Positions 53,501 through 61,533 of a stretch of 64,000 nucleotides of DNA are shown here, in pieces. This stretch comes from Polytrichum commune (Eukaryota > Streptophyta > Polytrichopsida > Polytrichales > Polytrichaceae): NCBI GenBank assembly GCA_950295325.1, contig OX485808.1, forward strand, positions 9,986,501 through 10,050,500, written 5' to 3'. Under the pieces are notes generated by a model. The model searched no databases. It was not told the origin of the DNA and was given only the letters and a program-made list of their open reading frames with translations. A program made the translations under genes and the position numbers. Position 1 is the stretch's first letter; each line of letters begins with the position of its first letter.

Positions 53501-56500
53501 ACCTTGGGCAGGGCGCTTTACTTCCTTTCAAGGGAAAAATTTGCATAGCGTTCAGCTTCTCCCGTTCGTCAGAGTTGTTTTCATATTTAAAGTCTGAGAT
53601 ACCTTTATTCACAGCATCATGATAATCTACCCGCAGGTCATTCAAGTAGGAGAGCATAACTGCTGGAAATCGATGGCTAAGCTCCCAGCCCACCAAAGTC
53701 CTCAGCTTTGTTTCAAGCTTCTCATTTACAAGCTCCGGGTTCTGAAATTTTAACCCTTTGATGTAGTGCAAATAGCGCTGTCGAGCACTTCACAAGTTAA
53801 ATCAGGTGTCATGGAATCCTACGTCTCTGAACATCTATCTCTGTGGCCAAGTGAATGGCACACAGAGGAGCATCAAAACACCAAGTGCTGGGTAATTTTC
53901 AACCATTTTTCCCAACTCCATACCGAGGACTTTGAGGTTCACGGATGACCATGAAGTTAGCCAGTAAACTGCTGTCACTCTTCTTGAAATGTATGGGAAG
54001 GCTCAATAAAGCCCCTAATTTGTTCAAAAAGAACTGAATGGTTATAAGCCATATATCCTCTAAAATGTTATGATATCTACATGAGCTACGTACGTTTCTA
54101 CGGAGTTCATACCTTGGAAAATGAGGAAATATTTAAGGACTGAACATGTGACGCTGTCTTTGACAATGTAATATCTCTCCTGAAGAGAAGCTTACCTTTG
54201 AATACTCAATACTTTGCTTCAACTCCTTAGCCCCGATGAGTCTTAGCATGAAACTACTTTCATTTTCTCTTTGCAAAATCAGGTTTATCCTACAAATCCA
54301 ACGGCAACAAAGTCAAATTGGGTAGCACCTTTACTCGACGTACGAACTCAACCCACTTCAATAGTGATGGTGAGGAGAGATCAGAATTATTTCCTTCAAG
54401 CACAAACACTGCAAAGTCTATAAACTCCTAGTCTACCCACACCTGGTTGTAGCATTCATCATTCACGTCCAGTTCTCAAACGGTCACGTATGACTTTATA
54501 CCTAGTAAAAGCAAAAGCACGACGTATTTCTAGCAGGTCGTTAAGGACAGAATTCAACACCTCATCTTAGGAAGATGAGCTACCTCACAAAAGACTTCAG
54601 AAGCCAAGCTTCATTTGAAAAGTACAAGAGTAGGAAAATTTATATATAACCACAGATCAAGCACTTAGGACAAGTTTGTGCATAGGTCAAGTAGGTAGTA
54701 TGAAATGAAAGCTAATTGAGAATGAGGTCTCGTCGAGTGACTATGCTCACCTCTTTACATCTTTCCTTGCGCCATTAGTGGGCCATTCCACTACAAAAGT
54801 ATCTGTTTTTTTCTTATAATCCACAAGCAGACAGGGACCCCAGATGAATCTCTTATACTGTATTAAAAAGAACCTTGATCTCGCTTGTACTCCTTTCTCG
54901 CCTCTTTTACGTGCCTTGCCAAGTTCATTCAAGTCAGTATCTGCAGTAAGTGGGAAGTAAAACAGACAAGCACTACACAAATATGTAATCTTGACAGGAT
55001 CGTGACGAAATCCAGGTTGGAACCGGAACTGACTAACGTTGACATATCACAACTAGTCCCTAGAGAGTACAAAGTATGAGATTACAAAAATAGGTTCTCA
55101 TTAAAACAGAAAATAGAGGGATTGGCAGACCTTAAGTAGTGAGTTTCTGTCATAGTGCTTGATACAACAAGAGAATGCAGCCAGATATAGACATGTAAAT
55201 ATACGTATGTATGAGTGTTTGTCCAGCTCAAGAGGCATTAGCTGAGCGAAGAAGACTGCAACCTGGAAAGTGTAATGGTTGCAGCCCACTACATTCAATC
55301 ACTTAACATTGAAGTGGCGGGAAAGGAGTTAACTTATTCATAATGTGAAAACTGGGAAAAGGTGTGGCGACGCTCACCTCCTTAAGATCAATGGTCGGAT
55401 ACCTCAGATCCATTTGAGGGTTGTCGAACAGATACAGTGGCAGATTGAACTCTGTTCTCACTTTGCCCATTGTGAACGCCTGGCGCTCCGTGAAGTCACT
55501 GGGCTCTGTCATCGTCTCTGCAATCGGGTAAACATTCGTGTTTTCAAAGTACTCCATTTCATTGAGATCCCTGTATTTCTTTCTCTTCTTTGCAGCAGTC
55601 TTGAAGAGCAAAATGCTAGGAGGGCGTGGTGGAAAGCTTCCGATGTTTTGCGGATCAAAACTGGAGTAGGGAGAAGGTCCAAATTCTACACTTTTCCGTT
55701 GCAATTGCTCCTTGTGGGCAAACAACCGTGCAACGAGAAGCAAGGAATCTCTGGAGACTTTCAAGTGCTCATCAACTATGGTTTCCCCGTCCTCAGCAAA
55801 ACGTATTTCATGCCTCTTGTTCTTCAGAGACTTGCGACGTCGAGCTTCAAACTCGGTTTCATCCTCCTCTTCATCCATGTCCTGAAACTGCACTTTGGTT
55901 GCCTTGTGCCTGCTGTTAATCTCGAATGAGGAGCCTCTCATCAGCACTGCAATGTCAGGCATAAGCTCCATCCCAATGTTCACACCATGGGAAAGATTCA
56001 ACTTAACATCAGGAGCTCCAGCTACCAACTTGGTGTCAACAGCTTCTTCATACTTCACAACTGTATGTAGCTTCGGGTCATTTCTAAATGAGAAACTCAG
56101 TTTCTTGCTACCATCACCTGCATCCTCCTCATTCCACTGGCATTTCACCGCTGGATTGTATATACCTTCCAGGGATGTCTCCACCTTGCCTTTTGGTGAT
56201 CCTGGCTTCGATTTGTGAACGAACTTGATGGCCGGCTTCTCCCAGCTGGCATTATGATCGACATCCACATCGCAGAAGACACTGCCTTCTTTGGCTCGAA
56301 GTGCAATATCTGGGTTTTTCCATTCAATTTCTTTATCCTTCGAGCTGGCTAGCACCTCGAAAGAGATCTCCCCGTCAGATTCCTCCTCTTCCATTGAAGC
56401 CTCCAAGTCCTCCATTTGCACATCCTCCAAATTTGGTCCCTTCATCTTCCCCTTTGGTGATGCAAGTGGCGAGGGTCCTGGTGATCTAAACATTTGGGGA

Positions 56501-56748
56501 ATCCGAACTTGTAAATTGGCCCCAACTCCAGGTTGAGGTGGGGGAACAGGAATTCCCTTGTACAATATCTTCCGGTCATCGTCGTCCTCAAGATCTGGGA
56601 TGATTTCAGGAGCTTCATCCGTCGCTATATGCGGTGCTTTTCCTGGTGATGATGAGCTAGGAATTTTCCTCAAGTACAGTGGCGTGAAGAATCTCTTCTT
56701 CGGCTGGTCAGGAAGATTTGCGACGGCTTGTCTCTTCTTTGGAGCCAT
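20516..56748 (-). CDS. Axonemal inner-arm dynein heavy chain, DNAH7-like (DNAH3/7/12 group), complete, 51 exons
   Basis: Minus-end-directed ATPase motor of the ciliary or sperm-flagellar axoneme, single-headed inner-arm class. Fifty-one exons were located by GT-AG borders and dynein homology. They total 13,524 bases with consistent phase at all 50 junctions and no internal stop, giving 4,507 residues against about 4,000 for animal DNAH7. The surplus is mainly a 457-residue first exon. Order: charged N-terminal extension, tail, linker ([11 protein letters not shown] about 1327, WLYLEPIF about 1470), AAA1 GPAGTGKT 1809-1816, AAA2 2090-2097, AAA3 GPTGTGKT 2468-2475, AAA4 2828-2836, stalk and microtubule-binding domain about 3073-3360, AAA5, AAA6, and a C-terminus with the near-invariant ATTGHSSNF. 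Closest remembered family is DNAH7, e.g. [19 protein letters not shown] and [20 protein letters not shown]3 or DNAH12 cannot be excluded. The start is the ATG at 56748 (context AAAGATGGC); the triplet at 56757 is TTG. Exons are listed in the module entries. Expression in male gametes is expected, not shown. Confidence 0.93.
21030..21260. mobile_element. Family C element, truncated, in the last dynein intron
   Basis: Holds GGACACCTATATTTGAGTGG, GTGGTTAGATGTGGATCTTA and a GACCATTCAATGAGAAAGAG block, matching the first two thirds of the copy at 42170. The right end is lost. Confidence 0.6.
22735..23165. mobile_element. Family D dispersed element in dynein intron 49
   Basis: Shares long stretches with 25955-26410: GAGACTGAGACCACCCACTT, CAAGGAGTCTTACATGGCAT, CTAGATTTTGCATTAAGTTC, ACAAAACCGAGAGACCATGA and GAGAGCCCGGTCGATTAAGT. 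Non-coding. Confidence 0.65.
25198..25560. mobile_element. Family A hairpin element (MITE-like) in dynein intron 46
   Basis: Terminal inverted repeats run from TATCCTCTAACTTAAC at the left to the near-complement GTTAAAGGATA at the right. Internal arms around GGTGTATGCTTGGAGGTAGT and ACTACCTTCGAGCATGCACC pair with each other. Same structure as the copies at 8575, 32878 and 50325. Confidence 0.72.
25955..26410. mobile_element. Family D dispersed element in dynein intron 45
   Basis: Second copy of the repeat at 22735, same orientation: ATGGAGTCCTACTCGGCATG, CAAATTTTGCATTAAGTCCA, ACAAAACCGGGAGACCAACA and AGGAGCCCGGTCGAGTATGC. Non-coding. Confidence 0.65.
27269..27312. repeat. Pentamer array ending in an ACGT hairpin (dynein intron 44)
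   Basis: Three TCATG units followed by three TCACG units, then GTCACGTC-AGCC-GACGTGAC, a perfect 8-bp inverted repeat (27293-27300 with 27305-27312). The ACGT cores match the consensus of plant bZIP sites. The array could equally be a simple microsatellite with one transition. Confidence 0.65.
28450..29140. mobile_element. Family C element with a family B copy inserted in it (dynein intron 42)
   Basis: Left part 28450-28555 (TGTGTGATTAGATGTGGATG, AGCGGACACCAAAAAGAC) and right part 28930-29140 (GATCATTTAATGAGCATGAG, AATTGCGTGTTCCAGATTC) match the continuous family C copy at 42180-42560. Between them lies 28556-28930, an inverted family B copy. The order shows B jumped into C. Confidence 0.68.
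29565..29945. mobile_element. Family B dispersed element in dynein intron 41
   Basis: Same orientation and block order as the copy at 9450: AGAGTGGTGTCGGCCTATT, GGTAGGCCAAGCTAGCCTTA, GTAGGCCGATCTAGGATTT, GAGATGGGAAGAGGAGGTCC and CAGTTTCGTCCCTCTTTT. No coding potential. The most complete of the three copies. Confidence 0.68.
30816..34471 (-). other. Dynein exons 35-40: stalk coiled coils, microtubule-binding domain, start of AAA5
   Basis: Exons: 34471-34262, 33960-33715, 33449-33315, 32682-32410, 31806-31618, 31208-30816. CC1 carries heptads such as [20 protein letters not shown]. The microtubule-binding part includes [39 protein letters not shown] and [21 protein letters not shown]2 starts [19 protein letters not shown] and ends [22 protein letters not shown]5 follows with [28 protein letters not shown] and [14 protein letters not shown]. 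The 135-bp exon 33449-33315 was recovered by phase and homology. Confidence 0.9.
32878..33245. mobile_element. Family A hairpin element (MITE-like) in dynein intron 37
   Basis: Starts TATCCTCTAACTCAACATGA and ends with the inverse block TCCATTGAGTTGAAGGA. Inner arms hold GTCAAACACATTTTGGCATG and its partial complement. Same family as the copies at 8575, 25198 and 50325. Confidence 0.72.
34720..35060. repeat. Family F dispersed repeat, copy 2 (dynein intron 34)
   Basis: TTCAAAATCAGAGTTGAGTT, ATAGAAGGTCAAATTGAAGA and CTTTGAGCACATAGTCCAAT align in order with the copy at 2240. Lies in the intron between exons 34 and 35. Confidence 0.45.
35304..36505 (-). other. Dynein exons 32-34: AAA4
   Basis: Exons: 36505-36208, 35944-35828, 35588-35304. 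Seen: [20 protein letters not shown], the AAA4 P-loop. Arg replaces Lys as in most axonemal chains, and Gly stands where GVGGSGRQS is usual. Then [58 protein letters not shown] and [15 protein letters not shown]. These match AAA4 and the start of the stalk base in DNAH7-type chains. Confidence 0.9.
36980..39615 (-). other. Dynein exons 27-31: AAA3
   Basis: Exons: 39615-39314, 39020-38914, 38588-38422, 38233-38020, 37380-36980. Walker A GPTGTGKT is split by the intron 39021-39313 in the sixth codon (G|GA). Further motifs are [23 protein letters not shown], Walker [49 protein letters not shown] and [20 protein letters not shown]. The 107-bp exon 39020-38914 was found only by splice phase and homology. 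AAA3 is the regulatory ATPase site and looks intact. Confidence 0.9.
37437..37818. repeat. Tandem duplication of about 190 bp in dynein intron 30
   Basis: Two adjacent units (37437-37623 and 37624-37818) share ATATCACCTAAACTCAGGA, GAAATGCAGAGAA, AATGAACCTGCACATG and a GTACTATGGCTC-like end. Divergence is modest. Entirely intronic. Confidence 0.7.
39985..42049 (-). other. Dynein exons 23-26: AAA2
   Basis: Exons: 42049-41743, 41600-41286, 40953-40849, 40463-39985. Seen: [30 protein letters not shown], the P-loop region [50 protein letters not shown] joined across an intron to [18 protein letters not shown], then [17 protein letters not shown]. The P-loop reads GxxxxAKT instead of GxxxxGKT. AAA2 binds nucleotide structurally in dyneins, so the change may be tolerated or typical of this subgroup. 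Confidence 0.9.
42170..42560. mobile_element. Family C dispersed element in dynein intron 22
   Basis: An uninterrupted copy: GGACACCTATATTTGGTTTG, GGTGTGGATGTAAGAACGGA, GATCATTTGATAATAAAGAA, GATTGCGTGTTTCATATCCT. Related copies are at 12890-13235, 21030-21260 and 28450-29140. Confidence 0.65.
42592..44525 (-). other. Dynein exons 19-22: AAA1, main ATPase site
   Basis: Exons: 44525-44383, 44147-43969, 43276-43104, 42893-42592. AAA1 is the catalytic module. Walker [12 protein letters not shown] is split by the 692-bp intron 43277-43968 inside the fourth codon (G|GT). Walker B is CFDEFNRID (residues about 1859-1867) at the end of the 173-bp exon 43276-43104, which is too short for ordinary ORF calls. 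Also seen: [19 protein letters not shown] before the P-loop, then [20 protein letters not shown] and [13 protein letters not shown]. All catalytic residues expected for hydrolysis are present. Confidence 0.92.
45087..47875 (-). other. Dynein exons 14-18: linker (residues about 1319-1704)
   Basis: Exons: 47875-47711, 47313-47059, 46717-46434, 46259-46031, 45311-45087. This is the DHC_N2 linker, the swinging lever between tail and ring. Seen: [67 protein letters not shown] with [40 protein letters not shown] and [12 protein letters not shown]. These are among the best conserved linker motifs of axonemal dyneins and align without gaps to DNAH7-type chains from memory. Confidence 0.88.
50325..50590. 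mobile_element. Family A element (MITE-like), shortened, in dynein intron 8
   Basis: Begins CATCCTTGAACTCAAGATGA and ends CATTGAGTTGAAGGATAA, so both terminal inverted repeats are present. The central hairpin is shorter than in the other copies, consistent with an internal deletion. Confidence 0.68.
51478..51805. repeat. Cluster of ACACTAAATA motifs in dynein intron 7
   Basis: ACACTAAATA or a one-base variant occurs about ten times within some 330 bases in the 1,109-bp intron 50894-52002, with inverse forms (ATTTAGTGTT) as well. No longer unit is obvious. It may be the sub-terminal repeat region of a transposon. Confidence 0.55.
55378..56748 (-). other. Dynein exon 1: 457-residue charged N-terminal extension
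   Basis: A single 1,371-bp exon encodes residues 1-457. It starts with a basic MAPKKRQAV segment, then proline/serine-rich stretches with repeated SPKGK-like motifs (about residues 95-102 and again near 190), then acidic blocks ([30 protein letters not shown]), so it looks largely disordered. The last about 70 residues ([32 protein letters not shown]) resemble the short LPLYLFD-type segment that opens other axonemal dynein tails, so the extension proper is roughly residues 1-385. The donor is at 55377 (GAG|GTGAGC). ORF length and in-frame splicing to exon 2 support it as coding. Confidence 0.85.
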
Positions 56749-59332
56749 CTTTCCCAATATATATGTGCCAAAAAATACTCAAATCACTGACATCTAAATG
56801 AGTAAATACAGGAACTTGAACAAATTTCCGAAATGTCGATGAGTATTTCGTCTAGGGGCACCACTTGGCGGTGGATCAACCTGTTTATCAACAGGAGAAA
56901 AAACCAAAGTGTCATCCTAATTCAAGACACTTGTGCGACACAATATTGTTAAGAGTTGAAAACTTCTCATGTCTGTACACGGCGAAAAGTCACAAACAAT
57001 TTTGCCGTGTTCAGTTGCCATTTCGATTTATGTCAATTCCTCTCTAAGCAGCATCATCCTCTTGCAAAATATGCATCCATGAATCGAAGAGTGGCCGAGG
57101 TTCATGCACACATGGCATGAAAGGAAATTTAAGCATTGTAACTCACATCAGGAAGAATGGCTGGAAATTTTCTTAAAATATTTCTTTCTTCAGCTCTCTT
57201 CCAAATTCTTTCGAACTGTTTCTGCCATAACCTTAGCCTCTTTTTGTTATGATGTCGTCTCTCGGCCAGTTAAAACGCCACAGAGTGTTTCTCTCTCTAT
57301 TCAATTTCTAGCCTAACTTTCCTTTGGCCCCTTCCCAACAGAATAAGTACATGAAGCATGACCCTTCGTGTAGTCATAGCCCACAGAGTCTTCGAATTCA
57401 ATGCAAACTTTTGAGTGATGTTGCCGAACATGGAACTTCATTTGGCACCTCAATTGTTCCTTACAGAGGCATGAGCATTGTTTTCAACTTCATGCGATTA
57501 ATTAGCCCCCGGAAAAAAAAATTACAATTGCACTTACCATTAAGTGAGGTATTAGTCCCGCCATGCCGAGATTTCAATTTCTCCTCCTCACGTGACCACC
57601 ACGAGGAGAGGGTCTTACAGCGAGATTCTGGAGGGAATCCAAAGAAAAAGAAAGAAAAAAGAAAAAGAAAAAGAAAAAGAACTTCGCTTGCTGAAGCAAT
57701 CGCTAGCCATTCTTGAAGACTCACATTACTATAGGATACTGCAAAGAGACAACAATTCAGCATGTCTACGAAGGGTTGTCCTTCAAGACGTTGTTAAATC
57801 CTCCTGTACCTATTCCAGTCTTCAGGAGATATCAATCTCAAGGGATCTCAAGGGACTCGGACCTCAGAAGGTACGCAGAAATATATATCTGTGTTCCTCA
57901 AGGTCCACCCAAATGATAATACTGGGCATTAGAAGTTCTATGAAAAGCCGGCCTACTCAGCCCCTAAACGCTTTTAGTATGTTTATACTAACTGTGTGTT
58001 CTCTCCTTATAGTCGATGATATGAAATCTTTATCAAACTGTTTTCAAGTTACTTTGTGTGGTGTCAAGAAAACAACCTTGCAAAACAACAAGCTATCACT
58101 ATCTACCAAAAAGTCACATCACAATCTATATTCCGATTGTACAGTTTCAAAAATAACGCATGTGTTTGAGGCCCAAATCGAGCTCCAAACTCCTCTAAGG
58201 GTTAAATTTAAAGGACACGATCTTAAGCTTGCATCTCACAAAAATTCTTCTTTTAGGGCATAACGTTCGAAATTGTAACGTGGCAGACTGTAGGTTGGGT
58301 AAATGTTCAAGTCAACACAACAGAATACAAGCCTAGTCTCTTCACATATTGAAGTGGTTGCCAATGATGGTGTGAAGGGTTGTATAATTTCCGAAGAAGA
58401 TTCAAAGTGAGGCGGCTTGGAGAATCTCAACTTTACAAGAAGGTAACTGCAGAGAGTTGGAGTTATGATTCTTATCTTTATTGACTTGGCGTGTACCAAC
58501 AGGTCCATCAGAAAACCCCTTCATCCCCTTCTTCGAAGAACACTAGACAAGGAATGAGGTGATTTATGTCAAGGTTGTAAATGCAAGCTACCGTTAAGCA
58601 TATTCCTCCTGACCAACAGATTTTAAATAATCCTCTTCCATCACAAATTCGCACGCAAAGCTCACGGAACTCGAACTATTGAAAGCACAGAGAGTTTCCA
58701 AGCCCATAAAGCGTCATGACAGCAGGAGCACTGAGTAGCACAGTTACATCAGCCTTCTAATGTCAGAAGAGGAAAAGCATGATAACTACATAAGTAGGTA
58801 TGCGAAAGGGTCAGAAAACTTGACTTCAGGGCGATGTTCTGAAGATGCTGTGTATGGACTGCCCCAGTAGAATTGTTCATTTGAACTAGGATACTTATGA
58901 TGTCATACACACGAATGGATAGGACATGCAAACTCATTGAAATCAAAACAATTACAGATGAAAAGTCACTTTAGAACTACAATTTGAACAGTATTCTTAC
59001 AAGGCTGTTAACCAATGCTTCTTCACACTAGCGCAAAACCTGATGACAAATAAAATCAATATCCTCCTTTATTTAGCATTGCGGAGGGAGAAGGTGTGGC
59101 AGTTTAATTTGTTGCTCATGTTATCATGTCAGTTTGTCGAGAGAGAGGCCAATTCAGCATGAAAGAACCTCAGGAAAAGAGCAATCATCAGTGCCTTGGA
59201 GGTATTTCCTGACATTTTTTATATTCTAATCACCTGAAAGACAAATACAAAAGCCTCTTAGCGGACTCTAAGTCAACCATAGCGATCTAGAAATTTCCAG
59301 AGGGTCAATTACACATGGTGGGATCTAACCTT
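56749..59332. other. Upstream region of the dynein gene
   Basis: Should contain the dynein promoter and 5' UTR. A palindromic CACGTG (G-box) is at 57589-57594, about 840 bases upstream of the ATG, and a purine run of GAAAAA units lies at about 57648-57680. A plus-strand ORF of 223 codons (57592-58263) runs over that purine tract; it has no recognisable domain and is not called as a gene. Confidence 0.45.
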
Positions 59333-60295
59333 CCTGCACATGACCGCAAGCCAACAAGCATAGATCTCTCAAACGAATTCTCGTAGATGACCTCCCAAAC
59401 TCCAAAGAATCGACGAAGAAGGAGAAACACCTATCCATTGCTTTCACCAGCTCTGGCCATGCTTGTCTGTTGAAGTGACCTTCAAACTCCATGAGACAAT
59501 CCCTTCCATAGCGGTACAATCCTCAAGAGACCAGAGTATAACACTTTAGGAAGTAGAGAATGTTCAGTGCCGATCAGAGATCAGGGACTTTACGTATTTA
59601 CCTTGGATTAAAATGGAATGATGACAATGAGCCATGGCGAGCTTCATTTGTTACGCAGCGAATTTTTCCTTCTTCACGTGGCATATCAGATGCATACCGT
59701 TATGTAATTGAATGCCAGATTTCTATACATACATGGACATGTACACTGCGGCCGCTGTAGGCACTCCAAGATTCCCTCCTATGGCGATGGCAAGAGGATT
59801 TGGAATTCTTTTTCACTGCCTTGAATATTACCAGAGAATCAAGCACTTATCCTGGAATCTAAACTCTCTACACATGAGTGCTGCAAACCAACAAGCATAG
59901 AATATTGAAGCAAATTTTCGTAAATGACCTTTCCAAATCCAAAGCATCGACCCAAGAAAGAGAAACACCTATCCACTGCTTTCACCAGCTCTCACCGTGC
60001 CTGTGTGTTGAGGTATAGTTTCTCTTCGACGCAACAAATGAATTCCATCATATGAAATGCCTTGCATAGCGGCACAATCCTCAAAGAGACCAGCGCACTA
60101 CACTCTAGGAAGTACAGAATTCTTGATGCCAATTGATTGGAGAGATCATAGACTAACCTTGTCATGGAATGGTGACAATCAGACATTGCGGCAGCCATGG
60201 CGAGGTTCATTTTGTTAACAAAACTCAGCGAACTAAGCTTCCCTCTTCGAATGCAATCAATATGTGATTGAAGGTGAAGTTTCCATACACAAGGT
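59333..60295. repeat. Diverged tandem duplication with coding-like traces (minus strand)
   Basis: Copy 1 (about 59333-59740) and copy 2 (about 59870-60295) share GAAACACCTATCC, GCTTTCACCAGCTCT, TAGCGGTACAATCCTCAA and CAACAAGCATAG. Translated on the minus strand both read ELVKAxDRCFSF, and further upstream ILYFLxCxxLVS. Copy 1 has a stop between these parts and the frames shift between blocks, so any gene is broken. I do not recognise the family. Confidence 0.6.
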
Positions 60296-60299
60296 AGCA

Positions 60300-61533
60300 C
60301 CTTCCTTTTGGCAACTCTTATTTTTCATCCGCCAACAAGTGAGTGCAACGGTGCCATAAGGAACTCATTGTTGAAAGCAAATCATATGCGGTATTAAGTG
60401 CAAAATAATACCACTTTGGTCATTTTGTAGCAGCAATGTAAGAAGGACGCATGAATGGTTTTAGAAGAACACCAACTTTGACTAATCATAATGATTGATT
60501 TAGGATTCATCCGCTGAATGAGGCAATGTAAGAAGTGCTTCACAAACATGGGACAACACTTTCATTTGATAAAAGATTCCCACCTGTAATAAGGTTGATG
60601 CTTGGTGATTCTTACCTAGCAATCCAACATCATTGGATCCCCCTAATGTATAGTGAAAGGCTCAATTATGTAGGTTGCATGTGACTTTATTATTTTGGGA
60701 GATTGTTTTTGGAGATTCTTCATAGTTTTGGAGTTGTATGGATTTTTTTGAAAATTTTCCAAGTTATTTAACATGTATGTAATAGCAAAAGTTTCTGGAA
60801 GTGTTGATTTTAAGTTCAACTACCTTAAATGAACAAGAGACTTGGCTAAGTTGGTAAGTTAGATGGGCCTTATGTGGTTAATTTTTGTTGTTGTTTGCTA
60901 CTTTAGATTACTTGAGTCCACAAGGTTGCAATTTTTGCGCATTCGGAAATGATTTTGAAATAGGCATGATGAATCCCATAAAGTTGGAAAGCTAGTCATG
61001 GACAATATTTAGCTGATATTTAGGTATTTTCAAACAAGTTGGGTAAAATATGGACAAAAATTGTAAAAAAAATTGTATCGAACTACAATGTTGTTGCATC
61101 GTTTGGGAGGAGTGAACTTATTGTCGATCCTAGACATATGGTATGATGAAGCATTCTATCCATTAAGGTACACAAATTTCGTGTACAAAGTTACATATCA
61201 AGCGATTTTGATGCTCAAAGATTTATGCATTTCATCAAGAAAAAATTTATGCAATTCAAGAAAACAAATCTACTCTTCAATCTCCATTCCAACTACAGCT
61301 TACAATAGCCATTATTATGCATTTATTATCTCTTGGGTGGACATGGCACATGTGTCCATCCAAAATATGTCTTGCACTTCCTTTGTTCATATAGTTTATA
61401 TGTTAATGCAAAGAAGCCAATCCTATGCACCTAGAAAAACAATGGAAATGTATGGGAGGATCCCATAATACAAAATTATCGCTCCTTCAATGCACTCCAT
61501 AATTTGATTTATTTATAATTATGTTATTATTTC
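60300..61533. other. Spacer without recognisable genes
   Basis: AT-rich. A plus ORF of 131 codons at 61073-61468 shows no family resemblance and ordinary AT-rich composition. Nothing else seen. Confidence 0.5.

Larger units (their letters stand above)
48040..55262 (-). other. Dynein exons 2-13: tail domain (residues about 458-1318)
   Basis: Exons: 55262-55131, 55028-54751, 54289-54196, 53741-53503, 52931-52677, 52516-52003, 50893-50729, 50114-49912, 49650-49548, 49373-49239, 48698-48501, 48306-48040. This is the tail (DHC_N1-like) that binds intermediate/light chains and the doublet. Recognisable stretches are [17 protein letters not shown] (exon 3), [25 protein letters not shown] (exon 5 region), a run of acidic residues in exon 7 ([16 protein letters not shown]), and [17 protein letters not shown] (exon 11). 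Exon 4 (94 bp) and exon 11 (135 bp) are below usual ORF thresholds and were found from splice sites plus phase. Tail sequence diverges quickly, so exons 2-4 are the least certain. Confidence 0.75.

Noticed and set aside
54751-54980. Dynein exon 3 starting at an internal acceptor near 54945
   Set aside because: That acceptor would need a carried base not supplied by exon 2; the acceptor at 55029 keeps phase 0 and the open frame.
55345-55929. Plus-strand ORF of 194 codons
   Set aside because: Lies antisense to dynein exon 1, which has far better coding evidence; its peptide has no family resemblance.
56749-56757. Dynein start three codons upstream (reading MGK before MAPKK)
   Set aside because: The first triplet there is TTG, not ATG; the ATG at 56748 has a good plant start context.
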